Assembly: GCA_016706545.1 (NCBI GenBank)
Contig: JADJJK010000044.1
Location: 1 to 64,000, forward strand
From: Myxococcales bacterium
Lineage (GTDB): Bacteria; Myxococcota_A; Polyangia; Haliangiales; Haliangiaceae
Reading direction: 5' to 3'
Length of the DNA stretch: 64,000 nt
Positions within the stretch are counted from its first letter, which is position 1, and the number at the start of each line of letters is the position of its first letter. Below, piece after piece: positions 1-8,724 of the stretch. Under the pieces are notes generated by a model. The model saw only the letters and a list, made by a program, of their open reading frames with translations, had not been told where the DNA came from and ran no database searches. Made by a program: the position numbers and the translations under genes.

Positions 1-62
1 AAGGCCGCGGCGACCAGCGCGAGCCACAGGGGCCACAGGACGCGGCGATTTGGACCAGCCAT
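1..62 (-). CDS. Partial exported protein, N-terminus only
   Basis: Read on the minus strand, an ATG at 62 opens a frame that runs off the window edge. The roughly 20 visible residues begin MAGPNRRVLWPLWLALVAAA: a short basic stretch followed by a hydrophobic core, as in a signal peptide or membrane anchor. It starts 60 bp downstream of the PilZ gene stop on the same strand, so the two may be cotranscribed. Function cannot be inferred from so little sequence. Confidence 0.45.
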   Translation of the reverse strand, partial: MAGPNRRVLWPLWLALVAAA

Positions 63-121
63 ACCCGACTATAGCGCGACGCGAAGGTGGAGGTCGCCAA
101 ACCCCTCGCCGCGATGACGGC

Positions 122-490
122 TCAGGCGACGCCGCGGATCCGGGCCAACAAGCCGCCGAGGTGCTGCCGGCGGGTCTCGATGCAGAAGTCGCGGACCATG
201 CGCGCGTGCGCGGTCGCCATGGCCAGAAACCGGATGCCCAGGCCGGTGGCGATCGTGCCCGGCTCCTGGTAGCAGACCTCGCCCTTGGCCCAGATCGACT
301 CTGCCAGGCCGGGGAGCTCCAGCTCCAGGCTCATCACCATCCCGGCGCGAGGCGCCAACATGGAGACGGCGGAGATGCCAATTCCGGAGTCGCTGAGGTC
401 GTAGGTGAGCGCTCTCACTGGACGATCCCGAACGTAAGAGGTCATCATCACTTCCAGCGGCACACGAACCCCGAGTCGACGTTCACGCAT
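122..490 (-). CDS. PilZ domain protein (c-di-GMP binding motifs present)
   Basis: This 122-residue protein is a single PilZ domain, a cytoplasmic module that binds the second messenger cyclic di-GMP. Both ligand motifs are visible: an RxxxR near the N-terminus (RLGVR, residues 5-9) and a DxSxxG (DLSDSG) about 25 residues later, followed by alternating beta-strand-like segments and a C-terminal helix. The start used is the ATG preceding RERRLGVR. The gene lies upstream of a partial exported protein on the same strand and is divergent from the SpoA-domain gene. In myxobacteria such stand-alone PilZ proteins are linked to motility and polysaccharide control; the specific partner here is unknown. 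Confidence 0.85.
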   Translation of the reverse strand: MRERRLGVRVPLEVMMTSYVRDRPVRALTYDLSDSGIGISAVSMLAPRAGMVMSLELELPGLAESIWAKGEVCYQEPGTIATGLGIRFLAMATAHARMVRDFCIETRRQHLGGLLARIRGVA

Positions 491-557
491 TGAGGGTCTA
501 TCTCCTGAAATGTAGGTATTAACCTACCTGCAGCCATTGCTCGGACCAACTTTTTCA

Positions 558-1565
558 ATGTCCGCCTCGCCGTTTCCTTTCACAGCTCTGCCCCGTTACC
601 GGCGCGCCGACGCGGTCGCGCTCGGTGCGGCGCTGCGCTGGCTCGCGCCCCGGCTTGTCCCCGACCGCCTCGCCGCCCTGGGGCTCGCGGTGACGCTCGG
701 TCGGGAGGTCGCGGTGGTGGGGCCGCGCGCGCTGGACTCCTCGGCGGCCTTCGTCTGGCTGGTGCGAGAGGGCGCGCGCGTGCTGGTGTCGTTGTCCGGC
801 CTCGAGATCCGCACGCTCGCCCGTCGCTTGCTCGCGTTGCCGCTCGAGATCGACGCGCCGCGGCCGTTGACCGGCGCCGAGCAAGCGGTCGCGGCGCTCG
901 CCGTCGCCGGCGCGCTGGCCCAGGTTGACGCCGCCGCGCACGTGGAGCCGTGGCAGCCGTTTCCAGATCTCCGGGCGGCGCTCGCGCGCACCGAGCGGCT
1001 GGTCGCGGGCTGGTCGAGCCTCACGGTCCCGCTCACGCTCGATGGCCGGGTCACCGAGCTGTGCGCCTGGATTCCGCCGTCCTTGCCGTTGTCCCGGCCG
1101 CTCGCCGGCTGGCGTCGAGGCTTTTTTCCTGCCGTCACGCTGGAGGTGCCAGTGGTCGTCGCCACCGCGCCGCTCTTGCGCTCCGACCTGCCGCGGTTGG
1201 CCGCCCGGGACATCGTCGTGGTGGAGCCGCGGTCATCTGGCGCGGAGCTGCGGATCGCCCGCGGGGCGATCGCGCTGCGGGTCGCGGCCGGAGACTCCCA
1301 GGCCGTCGTGGAATCGGGCTATGTTCGCCGGGTGATGGACCCACTCCCCGACGATCTCGAGGTCGAGCTGACGGTGGCGCTGGGCACGTTGCCTTTGACC
1401 CTGCGCCAGATCTCGGAGCTCACGGTGGGGCAGGTGGTCTCGCTTGGTCGCCCGTTGCAGGGGCCCTTCGAGCTTCGCGTCGGGTCGCGCGTGATAGGAT
1501 CCGGAGAGCTGGTCGAGGTCGAGGGCGCGCTGGGCGTTCGGGTCCTCTCGCTGGCGTCGCCGTAG
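558..1565 (+). CDS. SctQ/FliN-type secretion C-ring protein (SpoA domains)
   Basis: A 335-residue protein ending in a clear SpoA (surface presentation of antigens) domain at about residues 260-333, with the LxLRQISELTVGQVVSL pattern followed by beta strands rich in V, G and E. A weaker SpoA-like segment lies at about residues 195-245. This layout and length match SctQ (YscQ/HrcQ), the cytoplasmic sorting-platform ring of type III secretion, related to flagellar FliM/FliN. The ATG at 558 is preferred; the frame extends to a TTG at 537. No other secretion genes are visible here, so it is an orphan component, or part of a system encoded elsewhere. The neighbours (FmdB-like protein, folD) do not explain it. 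Confidence 0.7.
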   Translation: MSASPFPFTALPRYRRADAVALGAALRWLAPRLVPDRLAALGLAVTLGREVAVVGPRALDSSAAFVWLVREGARVLVSLSGLEIRTLARRLLALPLEIDAPRPLTGAEQAVAALAVAGALAQVDAAAHVEPWQPFPDLRAALARTERLVAGWSSLTVPLTLDGRVTELCAWIPPSLPLSRPLAGWRRGFFPAVTLEVPVVVATAPLLRSDLPRLAARDIVVVEPRSSGAELRIARGAIALRVAAGDSQAVVESGYVRRVMDPLPDDLEVELTVALGTLPLTLRQISELTVGQVVSLGRPLQGPFELRVGSRVIGSGELVEVEGALGVRVLSLASP

Positions 1566-1650
1566 CCTGCACCTGGCTCGAGGTGCAGGCGGCTTGTCCA
1601 AGTCTTCGAGAACGTGCTACGCCGTACCGCCGAAGGACCCGTCGAAAGCC

Positions 1651-2028
1651 ATGCCCGTCTACGAATATCACTGCAATTCCTGCAACCGCGATTTCGAATA
1701 CCAGCAGCGAATGAGCGATCCAGACAAGGACGTCTGCGAGGCTTGCGGTGGCTCCCTGGAGCGCCTGATCTCGCGGACCGCCTTCGCGCTCAAGGGCAGC
1801 GGTTGGTACAAGGACCTCTATGCCTCCGCCCGGCCCGAGTCAGGCAAGAGCGCAGACGCCGGCAAGGCTGACGCTGGCGGCGCGGCGGCTACCCCCGCCG
1901 CCCCGGCAGCCCCCGCTGGCTCGACGCCGGCGGCGCCAGCGGCCTCCAGCGGATCGTCCTCCTCCGGATCTTCTGGAGGCTCCTCTAGCTCCGGCGGCTC
2001 GAGCGGCGCCGGCACCAGCTCGTCGTGA
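1651..2028 (+). CDS. FmdB-family zinc-ribbon protein
   Basis: A 125-residue small regulatory-type protein. The N-terminus ([11 protein letters not shown]) and the two CxxC pairs (CNSC near residue 8 and CEAC near residue 34) define the FmdB/CxxC_CxxC_SSSS zinc ribbon. [10 protein letters not shown] segment follows at about residue 50. The C-terminal half is low-complexity Ala/Pro then Ser/Gly, probably disordered. The ATG at 1651 fits the family's usual N-terminus; an upstream in-frame start at 1594 would add 19 unrelated residues. The stop overlaps the folD start by four bases, so the pair is probably translationally coupled. The precise role of this family is not known. Confidence 0.8.
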   Translation: MPVYEYHCNSCNRDFEYQQRMSDPDKDVCEACGGSLERLISRTAFALKGSGWYKDLYASARPESGKSADAGKADAGGAAATPAAPAAPAGSTPAAPAASSGSSSSGSSGGSSSSGGSSGAGTSSS

Positions 2029-2876
2029 GCCGGCGTATCCTTGACGGCAAGGCGGTCGCGGCGCGAGTCCGCGCCGAGGTCGCCACCGCCGCCGCGGCGC
2101 TGGCGGCCCGCGGCATCTCGCCGACGCTCGCGGTGGTGCTGGTTGGCGATGATCCCGCGTCCGCGGTGTATGTGCGCTCCAAGACCAAGGCCGCCATCGA
2201 GGTGGGAGTGGTCCCTCGCGATCACCGCTTGCCGGCGGCGACCACGCAGGCCGAGTTACTGGCGCTCATCGATCGCCTCAACGCGGACCCGTCGGTGGAC
2301 GGCATCTTGGTGCAGCTCCCGCTGCCCGCTCATCTGGACACCGACGCCGTGATCGCGGCGCTGGATCCGGCCAAGGACGTGGATGGGCTTCATCCGATGA
2401 GCCTGGGCCGGCTCGCGCAGGGCAAGCCGACGGTCGTGCCCTGCACGCCCAAGGGTTGCATGCGGTTGCTGGGGGAGGCGGGCGTCAGCCTGCGCGGCGC
2501 TCGCGCGGTGGTCATCGGACGCAGCGTGCTGGTGGGGCGGCCCATGGCGCTGCTGCTGGCCAACGCCGACGCCACGGTGACGATCTGCCACTCGCGCACT
2601 CGAGACCTGGCCCAGGAGCTTGCTCGCGCGGAGATCGTGATCGCGGCGGTTGGGCGGCCTGAGATGATTCGCGGCGCGGACCTCGCCGCCGGCGCTACCG
2701 TGATTGACGTCGGGATCAACCGGCGCCCGGACGGGTCGCTGGTTGGCGACGTCGCGTTCGCCGAGACCGAGCATGTCGGCGCGATCTCTCCGGTGCCAGG
2801 AGGCGTGGGACCCCTGACGATCGCGTGCTTGCTCGAGAACACGGTCGAGGCTGCCGCGCGGCGACGCGCGAGTTGA
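2025..2876 (+). CDS. folD: Bifunctional methylenetetrahydrofolate dehydrogenase/cyclohydrolase
   Basis: FolD interconverts 5,10-methylene-, methenyl- and 10-formyl-tetrahydrofolate using NADP, supplying one-carbon units for purine and formyl-Met synthesis in the cytoplasm. The 283-residue length is typical. Visible signatures are [17 protein letters not shown] with the catalytic Tyr/Lys region near residues 43-60, [10 protein letters not shown] near 95, the cofactor-domain segment [14 protein letters not shown] near 165, and [10 protein letters not shown] near 258. It starts at GTG 2025, overlapping the upstream zinc-ribbon gene stop. Purine genes purH and purD, which use its product, lie elsewhere in the window but not in this operon. 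Confidence 0.95.
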   Translation: MSRRILDGKAVAARVRAEVATAAAALAARGISPTLAVVLVGDDPASAVYVRSKTKAAIEVGVVPRDHRLPAATTQAELLALIDRLNADPSVDGILVQLPLPAHLDTDAVIAALDPAKDVDGLHPMSLGRLAQGKPTVVPCTPKGCMRLLGEAGVSLRGARAVVIGRSVLVGRPMALLLANADATVTICHSRTRDLAQELARAEIVIAAVGRPEMIRGADLAAGATVIDVGINRRPDGSLVGDVAFAETEHVGAISPVPGGVGPLTIACLLENTVEAAARRRAS

Positions 2877-2900
2877 CCGACGACCGCCTGGGCCGTGCAC

Positions 2901-2931
2901 GCTCGGTCGTGCGTGGGCTCGGTCGTGCGTG
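2901..2931. repeat. Two-copy 15-bp direct repeat
   Basis: Two exact copies of GCTCGGTCGTGCGTG, separated by one base, lie just after the folD stop in a 227-bp intergenic stretch. No regulatory role is evident. Confidence 0.7.
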
Positions 2932-3103
2932 CGCAACGCACCTCAGAGCACGTGTCAACGAGCCTTCCGCGGTCCTTTCGAGTACATCGCAGAAATTCGC
3001 GTAGGCCACCTCGGCTTCTGGAGCACTGGCACGCCATGGAAAGGTGTTGTCGCAATGCGAGCTATCCCGGGCCGCTGGTTTAGAGGATACTGCGACCCAG
3101 TCG

Positions 3104-3787
3104 ATGACGGAGCGCGTTTCGCAGCGCATTCCCTACACCGTTCAGGTGGAGTTCCGCACGGCTTCATCGTTCCTGATCGCCTACTCGCTCAACGTATCCC
3201 GAGGGGGACTCTTCCTGGAGCTCGACCAGGAGGTCCCAATAGGCGCCGCAGTCACGCTGGAGTTCGTGGTTCCCGGAATAGGCAACACCGCGGCGGAGGG
3301 AGTGGTGACATGGCGTCGGGGGCGCGGTAGCGCCGACGGACCTGCGGGCATTGGCATCGAGTTTCAGGAGGTCTCCGAAGCGCTCGGCGAGACCATCGAT
3401 CAGCTAGTCACCGCGTTCTCGGGCCTCTCGATCGTCCTCATGACCGGGGAGCGACCAGATCGGACCCTGGCTCGCTCGATCAAGTCGATCATGTCCACCG
3501 CGCAGGTCGTGCAGGCGACCGACGCCCAGCTCGCCGCCAAGCTGCTGGCTGATGACATCGATCTGGTCGTCGTCGATATCGACGGTGACGTCGAGGGTGG
3601 CCTGGCCACGGTGCAGGCCGCCAAGTCCATGTCACCGCCGCTGCCTGTCGTGGCGCTGGCGTCCCGGCCGCTGCGCGACGCGGCCAAGCTGGCAGGCGCT
3701 GATGAGGTCGTGGCGAACCCGGCGCCGTTCACCGAGCTGCAGCTCTCCCTGGTGCGTGCGCTCGGCAAGCCGATCATGGTGCGGTAG
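3104..3787 (+). CDS. PilZ domain fused to a degenerate receiver domain
   Basis: A 227-residue protein with an N-terminal PilZ domain (residues 1-100) carrying RVSQR (RxxxR) and NVSRGG ((D/N)xSxxG), the c-di-GMP contacts. The C-terminal part (about 108-227) has the alternating strand/helix order of a response-regulator receiver. A central VVVDIDGD is in the place of the phospho-acceptor strand and ALAS follows in the next. The acidic pair expected after strand 1 is missing (LMTGERPDR) and the invariant Lys of the KP motif is replaced (ANPAPF), so phosphorylation is doubtful. The ATG at 3104 is chosen because PilZ homology begins there. It converges with parB. No kinase is adjacent. Confidence 0.75.
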   Translation: MTERVSQRIPYTVQVEFRTASSFLIAYSLNVSRGGLFLELDQEVPIGAAVTLEFVVPGIGNTAAEGVVTWRRGRGSADGPAGIGIEFQEVSEALGETIDQLVTAFSGLSIVLMTGERPDRTLARSIKSIMSTAQVVQATDAQLAAKLLADDIDLVVVDIDGDVEGGLATVQAAKSMSPPLPVVALASRPLRDAAKLAGADEVVANPAPFTELQLSLVRALGKPIMVR

Positions 3788-3869
3788 CTACCGCGTTCGC
3801 GCGGCCCGCCGCCTCCTGCAGGCTCCGACCGGCGCGTGCCGGCGCGTGCCGCGCGTGCCGGTGGATCGC

Positions 3870-4766
3870 TCAGAGCAGCTTGTCGAGGAGCTGATCCATG
3901 TGATCGAGGCTCAGATACTGGATCCGGATCTCGCCCTTGGTGGGGTTGTCCTGCGAGATCGTCACGGGGCCGCCCAGCGACCTGGTCAGTCGCTCCTCGA
4001 GATCTCGAACCGCGGCAGGCTTGGGGGCTGGGCGCGCGGGCTCTGGTTCCGGGCCGCGCAGCGCGCGCTTGACCAGCGCCTCGGTGGCTCGCACGGAGAG
4101 ACCTTTGGCGGCCACCGCGCGGGCGCAGGTCTCGATCTCGGCATCCGTGGCCAGGCCAAGCAGCGCGCGCGCGTGTCCCATCGACAGCGCTCGATCTTCC
4201 ACCATCTCTCGCACCTGCGCGGGCAGCTTGAGCAGGCGCATGGAGTTGGCGATGGTGCTGCGGTCCTTGCCCACGCGCTCGGCGATCTGCTCCTGGGTCA
4301 GGTGAAACTCGTCTGCCAGCCGCTGAAACGCCGCCGCCTCTTCAATGGGGCGCAGGTCGGAGCGTTGAAGGTTCTCCACCAGCGCGCGCTCGAACGCAGA
4401 CTGCGGCGAGACATCCTGAACGATGATCGGCACCTGTCGCAGGCCTGCGCGCTGCGAAGCTCGCCAGCGGCGCTCCCCGGCGATGAGGAAGTACCCGCCG
4501 CCAGCGCGGGGCCGGACGACCAAGGGCATGATGATGCCGTGGGTCTTGATCGAGGCGGCCAGCTCCGCTAGCTCGGTGTCGTCGAATCTTCGACGAGGCT
4601 GCTCCGGGCCCGGGTACACATCTTCGATCTCGGCGGTCAACGGCCGCCCTCGGTGGGGCTCGGCGCGGTCTGCCACTGGCGCGGCACGATCCGCTGCGGA
4701 AGGCGCGCTGGTCGGGAGCAGGGCAGAGAGCCCTCTTCCCAGGCCTCGCTTCTTGGGATCGATCAT
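3870..4766 (-). CDS. parB: Chromosome partitioning protein ParB
   Basis: A 298-residue ParB/Spo0J protein that binds parS sites, hydrolyses CTP as a sliding clamp and acts with ParA in chromosome segregation. It begins with the family N-terminal ParA-interacting peptide (KRGLGRGLSALLP). The ParB/Srx nuclease-like fold follows with PRRRFDD, GGYFLIAGERRWRAS (CTP/phosphate-binding GERRxRA) and ENLQRSDLRPIEEA. The helix-turn-helix region has the TQEQIAERVGKDRSTIAN pattern, and a C-terminal dimerisation segment ends the protein. The ATG at 4766 overlaps the parA stop as ATGA, indicating coupled translation; a longer upstream reading is just shadow of parA. No consensus parS site was found in the window. 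Confidence 0.95.
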   Translation of the reverse strand: MIDPKKRGLGRGLSALLPTSAPSAADRAAPVADRAEPHRGRPLTAEIEDVYPGPEQPRRRFDDTELAELAASIKTHGIIMPLVVRPRAGGGYFLIAGERRWRASQRAGLRQVPIIVQDVSPQSAFERALVENLQRSDLRPIEEAAAFQRLADEFHLTQEQIAERVGKDRSTIANSMRLLKLPAQVREMVEDRALSMGHARALLGLATDAEIETCARAVAAKGLSVRATEALVKRALRGPEPEPARPAPKPAAVRDLEERLTRSLGGPVTISQDNPTKGEIRIQYLSLDHMDQLLDKLL

Positions 4767-5539
4767 GCCGCCGGCCGGATGGTTCGAGCCAGGAACTCCT
4801 CGGCCAAGGCGAGGTAGCTCTTGGTGCCAGGGCACCGGAGATCGTAGAGCAGGGCAGGCTTGCCGTGGCTTGGGGCCTCGGAGAGGCGCACGTTGCGAGG
4901 CACCGTGCATTCAAAGACCTTGTCGCCAAAGTAGGCGGCGACTTCGCCGCGAACCTGGGAGGCGAGGTTCGTCCGGGTGTCGTACATGGTGAACAGCACG
5001 CCGTCGATCACCAACCGGGGGTTGTACGCGGCGCGAACCTTCTCGATCGTCGAGGTGAGCGCCGAGAGTCCCTCGAGCGCGAAGTACTCGGCTTGCATCG
5101 GCACCACCACGCTGTCTGCGGCGACCAGCGCGTTGAGCGTCAGGATCCCCAGCGAGGGCGGGCAATCGATCACGATGTAGTCGTATCGGTCGACTACCGG
5201 CGCCAGGGCGCTGGCCAGGAAGCGCTCGCGGCCCTCGGTGCCGATCAGCTCGATCTCCGCGCCGACCAGATCGGTGGTCGCTGGAGCCACGAACAGCGTC
5301 GTGATCTCCGTTGGGCGGATGACGTCTTCCATGGACACCTCGCCCACCAGCGCGTCATAGATGGTCAGCTCCACCCGGCTGCGCGGATACCCGACGCCGG
5401 AGGATGCGTTGCCCTGGGGGTCGAAGTCCACCAGCAGCACGCGGTAGCCACGCGACGCGACCGAGGCTGCGAGGTTTATCGCCGTCGTGGTCTTGCCCAC
5501 TCCGCCTTTTTGGTTGGCGACCGCGACGATCCTCGTCAT
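4763..5539 (-). CDS. parA: Chromosome partitioning ATPase ParA/Soj
   Basis: A 258-residue deviant-Walker ATPase that drives chromosome segregation together with ParB. The N-terminal deviant Walker A is intact (KGGVGKTTTAINLA, including the signature Lys near residue 11). The Walker A' region DFDPQGNASS lies near 40, and Walker B (YIVIDCPPSLG) near 120. A short N-terminus without an extra helix-turn-helix points to the chromosomal Soj class rather than plasmid type Ia. It is the first gene of a parA-parB operon and is divergent from a 61-residue AT-hook gene across 300 bp. Confidence 0.95.
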   Translation of the reverse strand: MTRIVAVANQKGGVGKTTTAINLAASVASRGYRVLLVDFDPQGNASSGVGYPRSRVELTIYDALVGEVSMEDVIRPTEITTLFVAPATTDLVGAEIELIGTEGRERFLASALAPVVDRYDYIVIDCPPSLGILTLNALVAADSVVVPMQAEYFALEGLSALTSTIEKVRAAYNPRLVIDGVLFTMYDTRTNLASQVRGEVAAYFGDKVFECTVPRNVRLSEAPSHGKPALLYDLRCPGTKSYLALAEEFLARTIRPAA

Positions 5540-5839
5540 GCATTGCTCGGTAGCATGGGGCTATGACGATCTCCAGCGGTCTCGTCGGCTTGCAGGTGGA
5601 CGAGCCGCTCGCTGTCCCCCTCGGTGTGGCCGCAGGTGACTGAAATTTTTGCAGTCCTCACTTCGCGGGGCGAATCGCCGCGCGACCACGAGCTGGTGCT
5701 CACGATGGCTCGCCAACCACGACGCCCGTGAGAAAAAACGCCGAGGGGAGGCGAAAAAGTTGAGCCGAAAGACAGGGCCCAGTAGTCTGTGAGTCGATGT
5801 AGGACATGTGCGCCATGTCTTACACGGAAGGAGCTGAAA
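5540..5839. other. Divergent intergenic region between parA and the AT-hook gene
   Basis: Three hundred bases without a convincing gene. It must carry the start signals for both flanking transcription units. A weak sigma70-like pair for the rightward gene can be read as TTGAGC at 5760 and TAGTCT at 5783 with a 17-bp spacer. An imperfect dyad lies at 5799-5823 (listed separately). No parS consensus was seen. Confidence 0.4.
5799..5823 (+). promoter_or_regulatory. Dyad in the leader of the AT-hook gene
   Basis: GTAGGACATG and CATGTCTTAC face each other across a 5-base loop (TGCGC), complementary except for one position. The element ends 2-3 bases before the GGAAGGAG ribosome binding site of the AT-hook gene, so it could be an operator or an RNA hairpin affecting translation. 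This is inference from symmetry and position only. Confidence 0.4.
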
Positions 5840-6025
5840 ATGTCTGGAATTCCACGCATGTATGGTTCGTTTGCTGAGTTCGAGCGTGATGAGCTGCGAC
5901 GCCTGGACTCCTTGCACACGTCGGTGGACGATCTGGTGGAGGAGCGGTTTTCCGACGATCTGGATTTTGCGCCAAGCGAAGCTCCCAAGAAGCGCGGCCG
6001 GCCCCGCAAGTACCCCGCGAAGTAG
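5840..6025 (+). CDS. Small AT-hook protein (61 residues)
   Basis: The protein starts MSGIPRMYGSF and has an acidic, helix-prone middle (EFERDELRRLDSLHTSVDD). It ends in a basic AT-hook-like tail with the core RGRPRK (PKKRGRPRKYPAK, last 13 residues). AT-hooks insert into the minor groove of A/T-rich DNA. A strong Shine-Dalgarno (GGAAGGAG) 7 bases upstream fixes the ATG at 5840. Placement next to parAB suggests, but does not prove, a role in nucleoid organisation or segregation. It converges with the sigma54 activator gene. I do not recognise a named family. Confidence 0.7.
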   Translation: MSGIPRMYGSFAEFERDELRRLDSLHTSVDDLVEERFSDDLDFAPSEAPKKRGRPRKYPAK

Positions 6026-6102
6026 CGCCGGCTCGCAGATCCTGCGATCACCAGTGCTTCGCGGCGAGGCCCGGTCCTCTGGGACGAGGCACTAGCCCGC
6101 AC

Positions 6103-8049
6103 TCAGCCCTCGATTCCGTAGTCCTTGAGCTTCTTGTAGAGCGTCGAACGATCGATCTCCAGCACGGCGGCGGCCTGCGCCTTGTTGCCGCCGGTGGCGG
6201 CCAGCGCCGCGACGATGCCCTCACGCTCCAGCTCACGTAGGGACCTCGCTGGCGTGGGGGCGCTCGGTGGCGCTGGGCTGGGCGCGGTGTCCAGGCGAGT
6301 CGGCGCCTCGCGTCCGCCCGCGGCCCCGGCCGCCGCTCCGCTCACGGCGCTGGCGGCCAGTGGTGCAGCGACGGCAGGGACGGCAGCGACGGCCGGGACC
6401 TCGGGGGCCGTCGCGGCGCGGTGTGCGGCGGCCTCTGCGATCTGCGGGGGCAGGTCGGTCCGCATGATGAGCTCGTGATCGCCGAGCACCACCGCGCGCT
6501 CGATCGCGTTGCGCAGCTCGCGGACGTTGCCGGGCCACGAGTGGCTCATCAGCGCGGCGATGGCATCCGCAGACAGCCCCTCGATGCGGCGGCCGGCCTG
6601 GTTGCGAAAGCGGGCGAAGAAGTGCTCCGCCAGCAGCGGCACGTCATCCAGCCTGGCGCGCAGCGGCGGGACATCGATCTGGATCACGCTGAGACGGTAG
6701 TAGAGGTCCTCGCGGAAGGTCCCTCGGCGCGCCATCTCGGCCAGGTCTCGGTTGGTCGCCGCCACCAGGCGCACGTCGACCTCGATGGTCCGCGCGCCGC
6801 CGACTCGTTCGAACCGCCGCTCCTCGAGCACGCGCAGAAACTTGGTCTGCAGCGCCAGCGGCAACTCTCCCACCTCGTCCAGAAACAGCGTGCCCTTGTC
6901 GGCCATCTCGAAGCGCCCCGCCTTGCGGTCGGTGGCGCCGGTGAACGCGCCCTTCTCGTGGCCAAACAGCTCGGATTCGATCAACGTCTCCGTGAGCGCG
7001 GCGCAGTTGACGGCCACGCAAGGCGCCTTGGCTCGACGGCTGGCGCGGTGGATCGCGCGCGCGACCATCTCCTTGCCGGAGCCAGACTCGCCGCCGAGCA
7101 GCACGGTGGCGTCGCTTGGGCCAACGCGCGCCACGAAGTCCAGCACCCGCTGCGCGGCGGCGGAGCGGCCGACGAACTCCCCGTCCGTCAGGCGCTCCTC
7201 GAGCGCGGCGTGGCTGCGGACGAGCTGATCGCGGGCGTCGCCGCTTATCCACGCGCCCGCGAGCAGGTGCGCCACACATCCGACCGTGAGCAGGTCCAAC
7301 GGCTCCCACGCCCGGCCGGTCCGCTCCACCCAGAGCAGCCCCATCGCTTCTTCGCTCACGCCGAGCACCGGCGCGGCGGCGATCTGGCGCGCGCCGACAT
7401 CGAGGCTGACCACCTGACGTTCGCGCAGGACCTTGTCGGCCACGTCCTGCGGCACCGCCAACGCCGCTTCGCGGCCCGCGGCCGCCAACGTCTGCAGCCG
7501 CACCACGCGGCCAGGGAGTGACCGCAAGGCGTAGCTGCGTTCGGCGCCCAGCGCGCCCAGGAGGGCCTCCGCCGCGATCCGCGCGGCGCCCTCCCGGCTG
7601 GTCGCGGCCTCCTGTCGGAGATGGTCTCCGAGGTCGGCGATCCCCGCCAGGTACCGCTGCGCGCGCTGATCTGCGGGGGAAGTGGCCAGGGAGAGGAGCT
7701 GGCGAGTGGAGAGCTGCGCGGTGACGTTGGAGGTCCCCGCGGTCATCGCCACCCCTTCATGGGGCACGAACATCAGGCGGCTCTGGCCGATGATGATCTC
7801 GTCTCCGGCGCTGAGCCGGTGCAGATCGCTGAGCTTGCCGTTGATGAGCGTGCGGCCCTTGTGGGCGTCGTCCACCCACCAGAGCGCGCTGTCGCGGAGC
7901 TCGATGTGCCCGTGTTGCCGGGACACGGCGGGATCGGAGAGCAGCACCAGGTTGCCCTCGCCACGGCCGACGCCGCCCCCGCGGAGCGGCAGGTCGAACT
8001 CTCGACCAGCGTCTGGGCCTTCGACGACGACAATCCGAGCGAGCGCCAT
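6103..8049 (-). CDS. FHA-GAF-sigma54 activator (AAA+, Fis HTH)
   Basis: A 648-residue enhancer-binding protein. In order: an FHA phosphothreonine-binding domain (about 5-90, with [13 protein letters not shown]); a GAF-like sensory region (about 120-270); an AAA+ sigma54-interaction domain (about 305-535) with Walker [10 protein letters not shown], the sigma54-contact loop GAFTGA and Walker [12 protein letters not shown]; an Ala/Pro/Val-rich linker (about 545-605); and a C-terminal Fis-type helix-turn-helix ([20 protein letters not shown]). The intact GAFTGA means it can probably activate sigma54 promoters. FHA-linked activators of this type are a myxobacterial hallmark and are usually controlled by Ser/Thr kinases; none is adjacent. 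ATG 8049 is chosen; ATG 8058 is equally possible. Confidence 0.93.
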   Translation of the reverse strand: MALARIVVVEGPDAGREFDLPLRGGGVGRGEGNLVLLSDPAVSRQHGHIELRDSALWWVDDAHKGRTLINGKLSDLHRLSAGDEIIIGQSRLMFVPHEGVAMTAGTSNVTAQLSTRQLLSLATSPADQRAQRYLAGIADLGDHLRQEAATSREGAARIAAEALLGALGAERSYALRSLPGRVVRLQTLAAAGREAALAVPQDVADKVLRERQVVSLDVGARQIAAAPVLGVSEEAMGLLWVERTGRAWEPLDLLTVGCVAHLLAGAWISGDARDQLVRSHAALEERLTDGEFVGRSAAAQRVLDFVARVGPSDATVLLGGESGSGKEMVARAIHRASRRAKAPCVAVNCAALTETLIESELFGHEKGAFTGATDRKAGRFEMADKGTLFLDEVGELPLALQTKFLRVLEERRFERVGGARTIEVDVRLVAATNRDLAEMARRGTFREDLYYRLSVIQIDVPPLRARLDDVPLLAEHFFARFRNQAGRRIEGLSADAIAALMSHSWPGNVRELRNAIERAVVLGDHELIMRTDLPPQIAEAAAHRAATAPEVPAVAAVPAVAAPLAASAVSGAAAGAAGGREAPTRLDTAPSPAPPSAPTPARSLRELEREGIVAALAATGGNKAQAAAVLEIDRSTLYKKLKDYGIEG

Positions 8050-8192
8050 GCCAGGCATCTTACACCAGCGCGGCGCCCACGCCGGCCCGCGCCTGGCGCG
8101 GCTGGTGCTGGACGCCTTCGTGCCTGTCGCGCGCATCACCAAACGATCCCGGCCGCGGGCTCTGGGGCTCCTGGCGTAGTACGCTCTGTGCC

Positions 8193-8636
8193 ATGGTGCT
8201 TCGCCGATTGTCTTGGCTCTCGATCGCGGTTGCGTGCGCGTGCGGCGGCTCCGCCAAGAGCGGTCCGGGCCCCGATGATGGAAGCGCGCCGGTGGTCAAG
8301 AAGGCCTCCTTGTCCTGGGGCATCAAAGCCTCGGGCGCCAGCAGCGAGGTGTTTCTCGCGGTGACCGATGAGAACGGGCGCGCCACGAGTCATCCGCTGG
8401 GCCGCTATGACGGCGAGTGCGCGGTGATCTCGCAGGGCCGCTCCACGACCGGGGCGATCACCGCGGTGGTGTGCAAGCGCGGGGACGTCGGCGTGGAGCT
8501 CGACGCGATCCCACGGCCTGGGGTGATCATCGTCCTCAAGATGCCGCACGTCACCGGCGCCGATCCCGATCCGCTGGCCGGCGAGGAGCTCGCGCACATC
8601 AACGTGCCCATCGGCGCCAAGATCGAGACCAACTGA
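8193..8636 (+). CDS. Small lipoprotein, unknown function
   Basis: A 147-residue protein beginning [19 protein letters not shown]: two basic residues, a hydrophobic stretch and Cys-containing lipobox-like sites (ACAC), consistent with a lipoprotein. The mature part is a single small domain rich in beta-strand-like stretches ([32 protein letters not shown]) with two further cysteines. No known family is recognised. It is divergent from the sigma54 activator gene (about 143 bp apart), which may regulate it. Confidence 0.6.
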   Translation: MVLRRLSWLSIAVACACGGSAKSGPGPDDGSAPVVKKASLSWGIKASGASSEVFLAVTDENGRATSHPLGRYDGECAVISQGRSTTGAITAVVCKRGDVGVELDAIPRPGVIIVLKMPHVTGADPDPLAGEELAHINVPIGAKIETN

Positions 8637-8654
8637 CGTCGGCGGAGTTCTCGC

Positions 8655-8724
8655 GGTGACCGCGGCGCGGTGACGGCGGCTCAGGTGACCGCGGCGCGGT
8701 GACGGCGGCTCAGGTGACGGCGGC
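8655..8724. repeat. 29-bp tandem repeat overlapping the GntR-family stop codon
   Basis: Two complete and one partial copy of a 29-base unit built from GGTGACCGCGGCGCGG and GGTGACGGCGGCTCA. The last copies run into the stop codon (8710-8712) and final codons of the minus-strand FadR-type gene, so the repeat has shaped its C-terminus. Confidence 0.8.

Noticed and set aside
3788..5839. parS site near parAB
   Set aside because: The consensus TGTTTCACGTGAAACA or a close match was not found in the window by eye.
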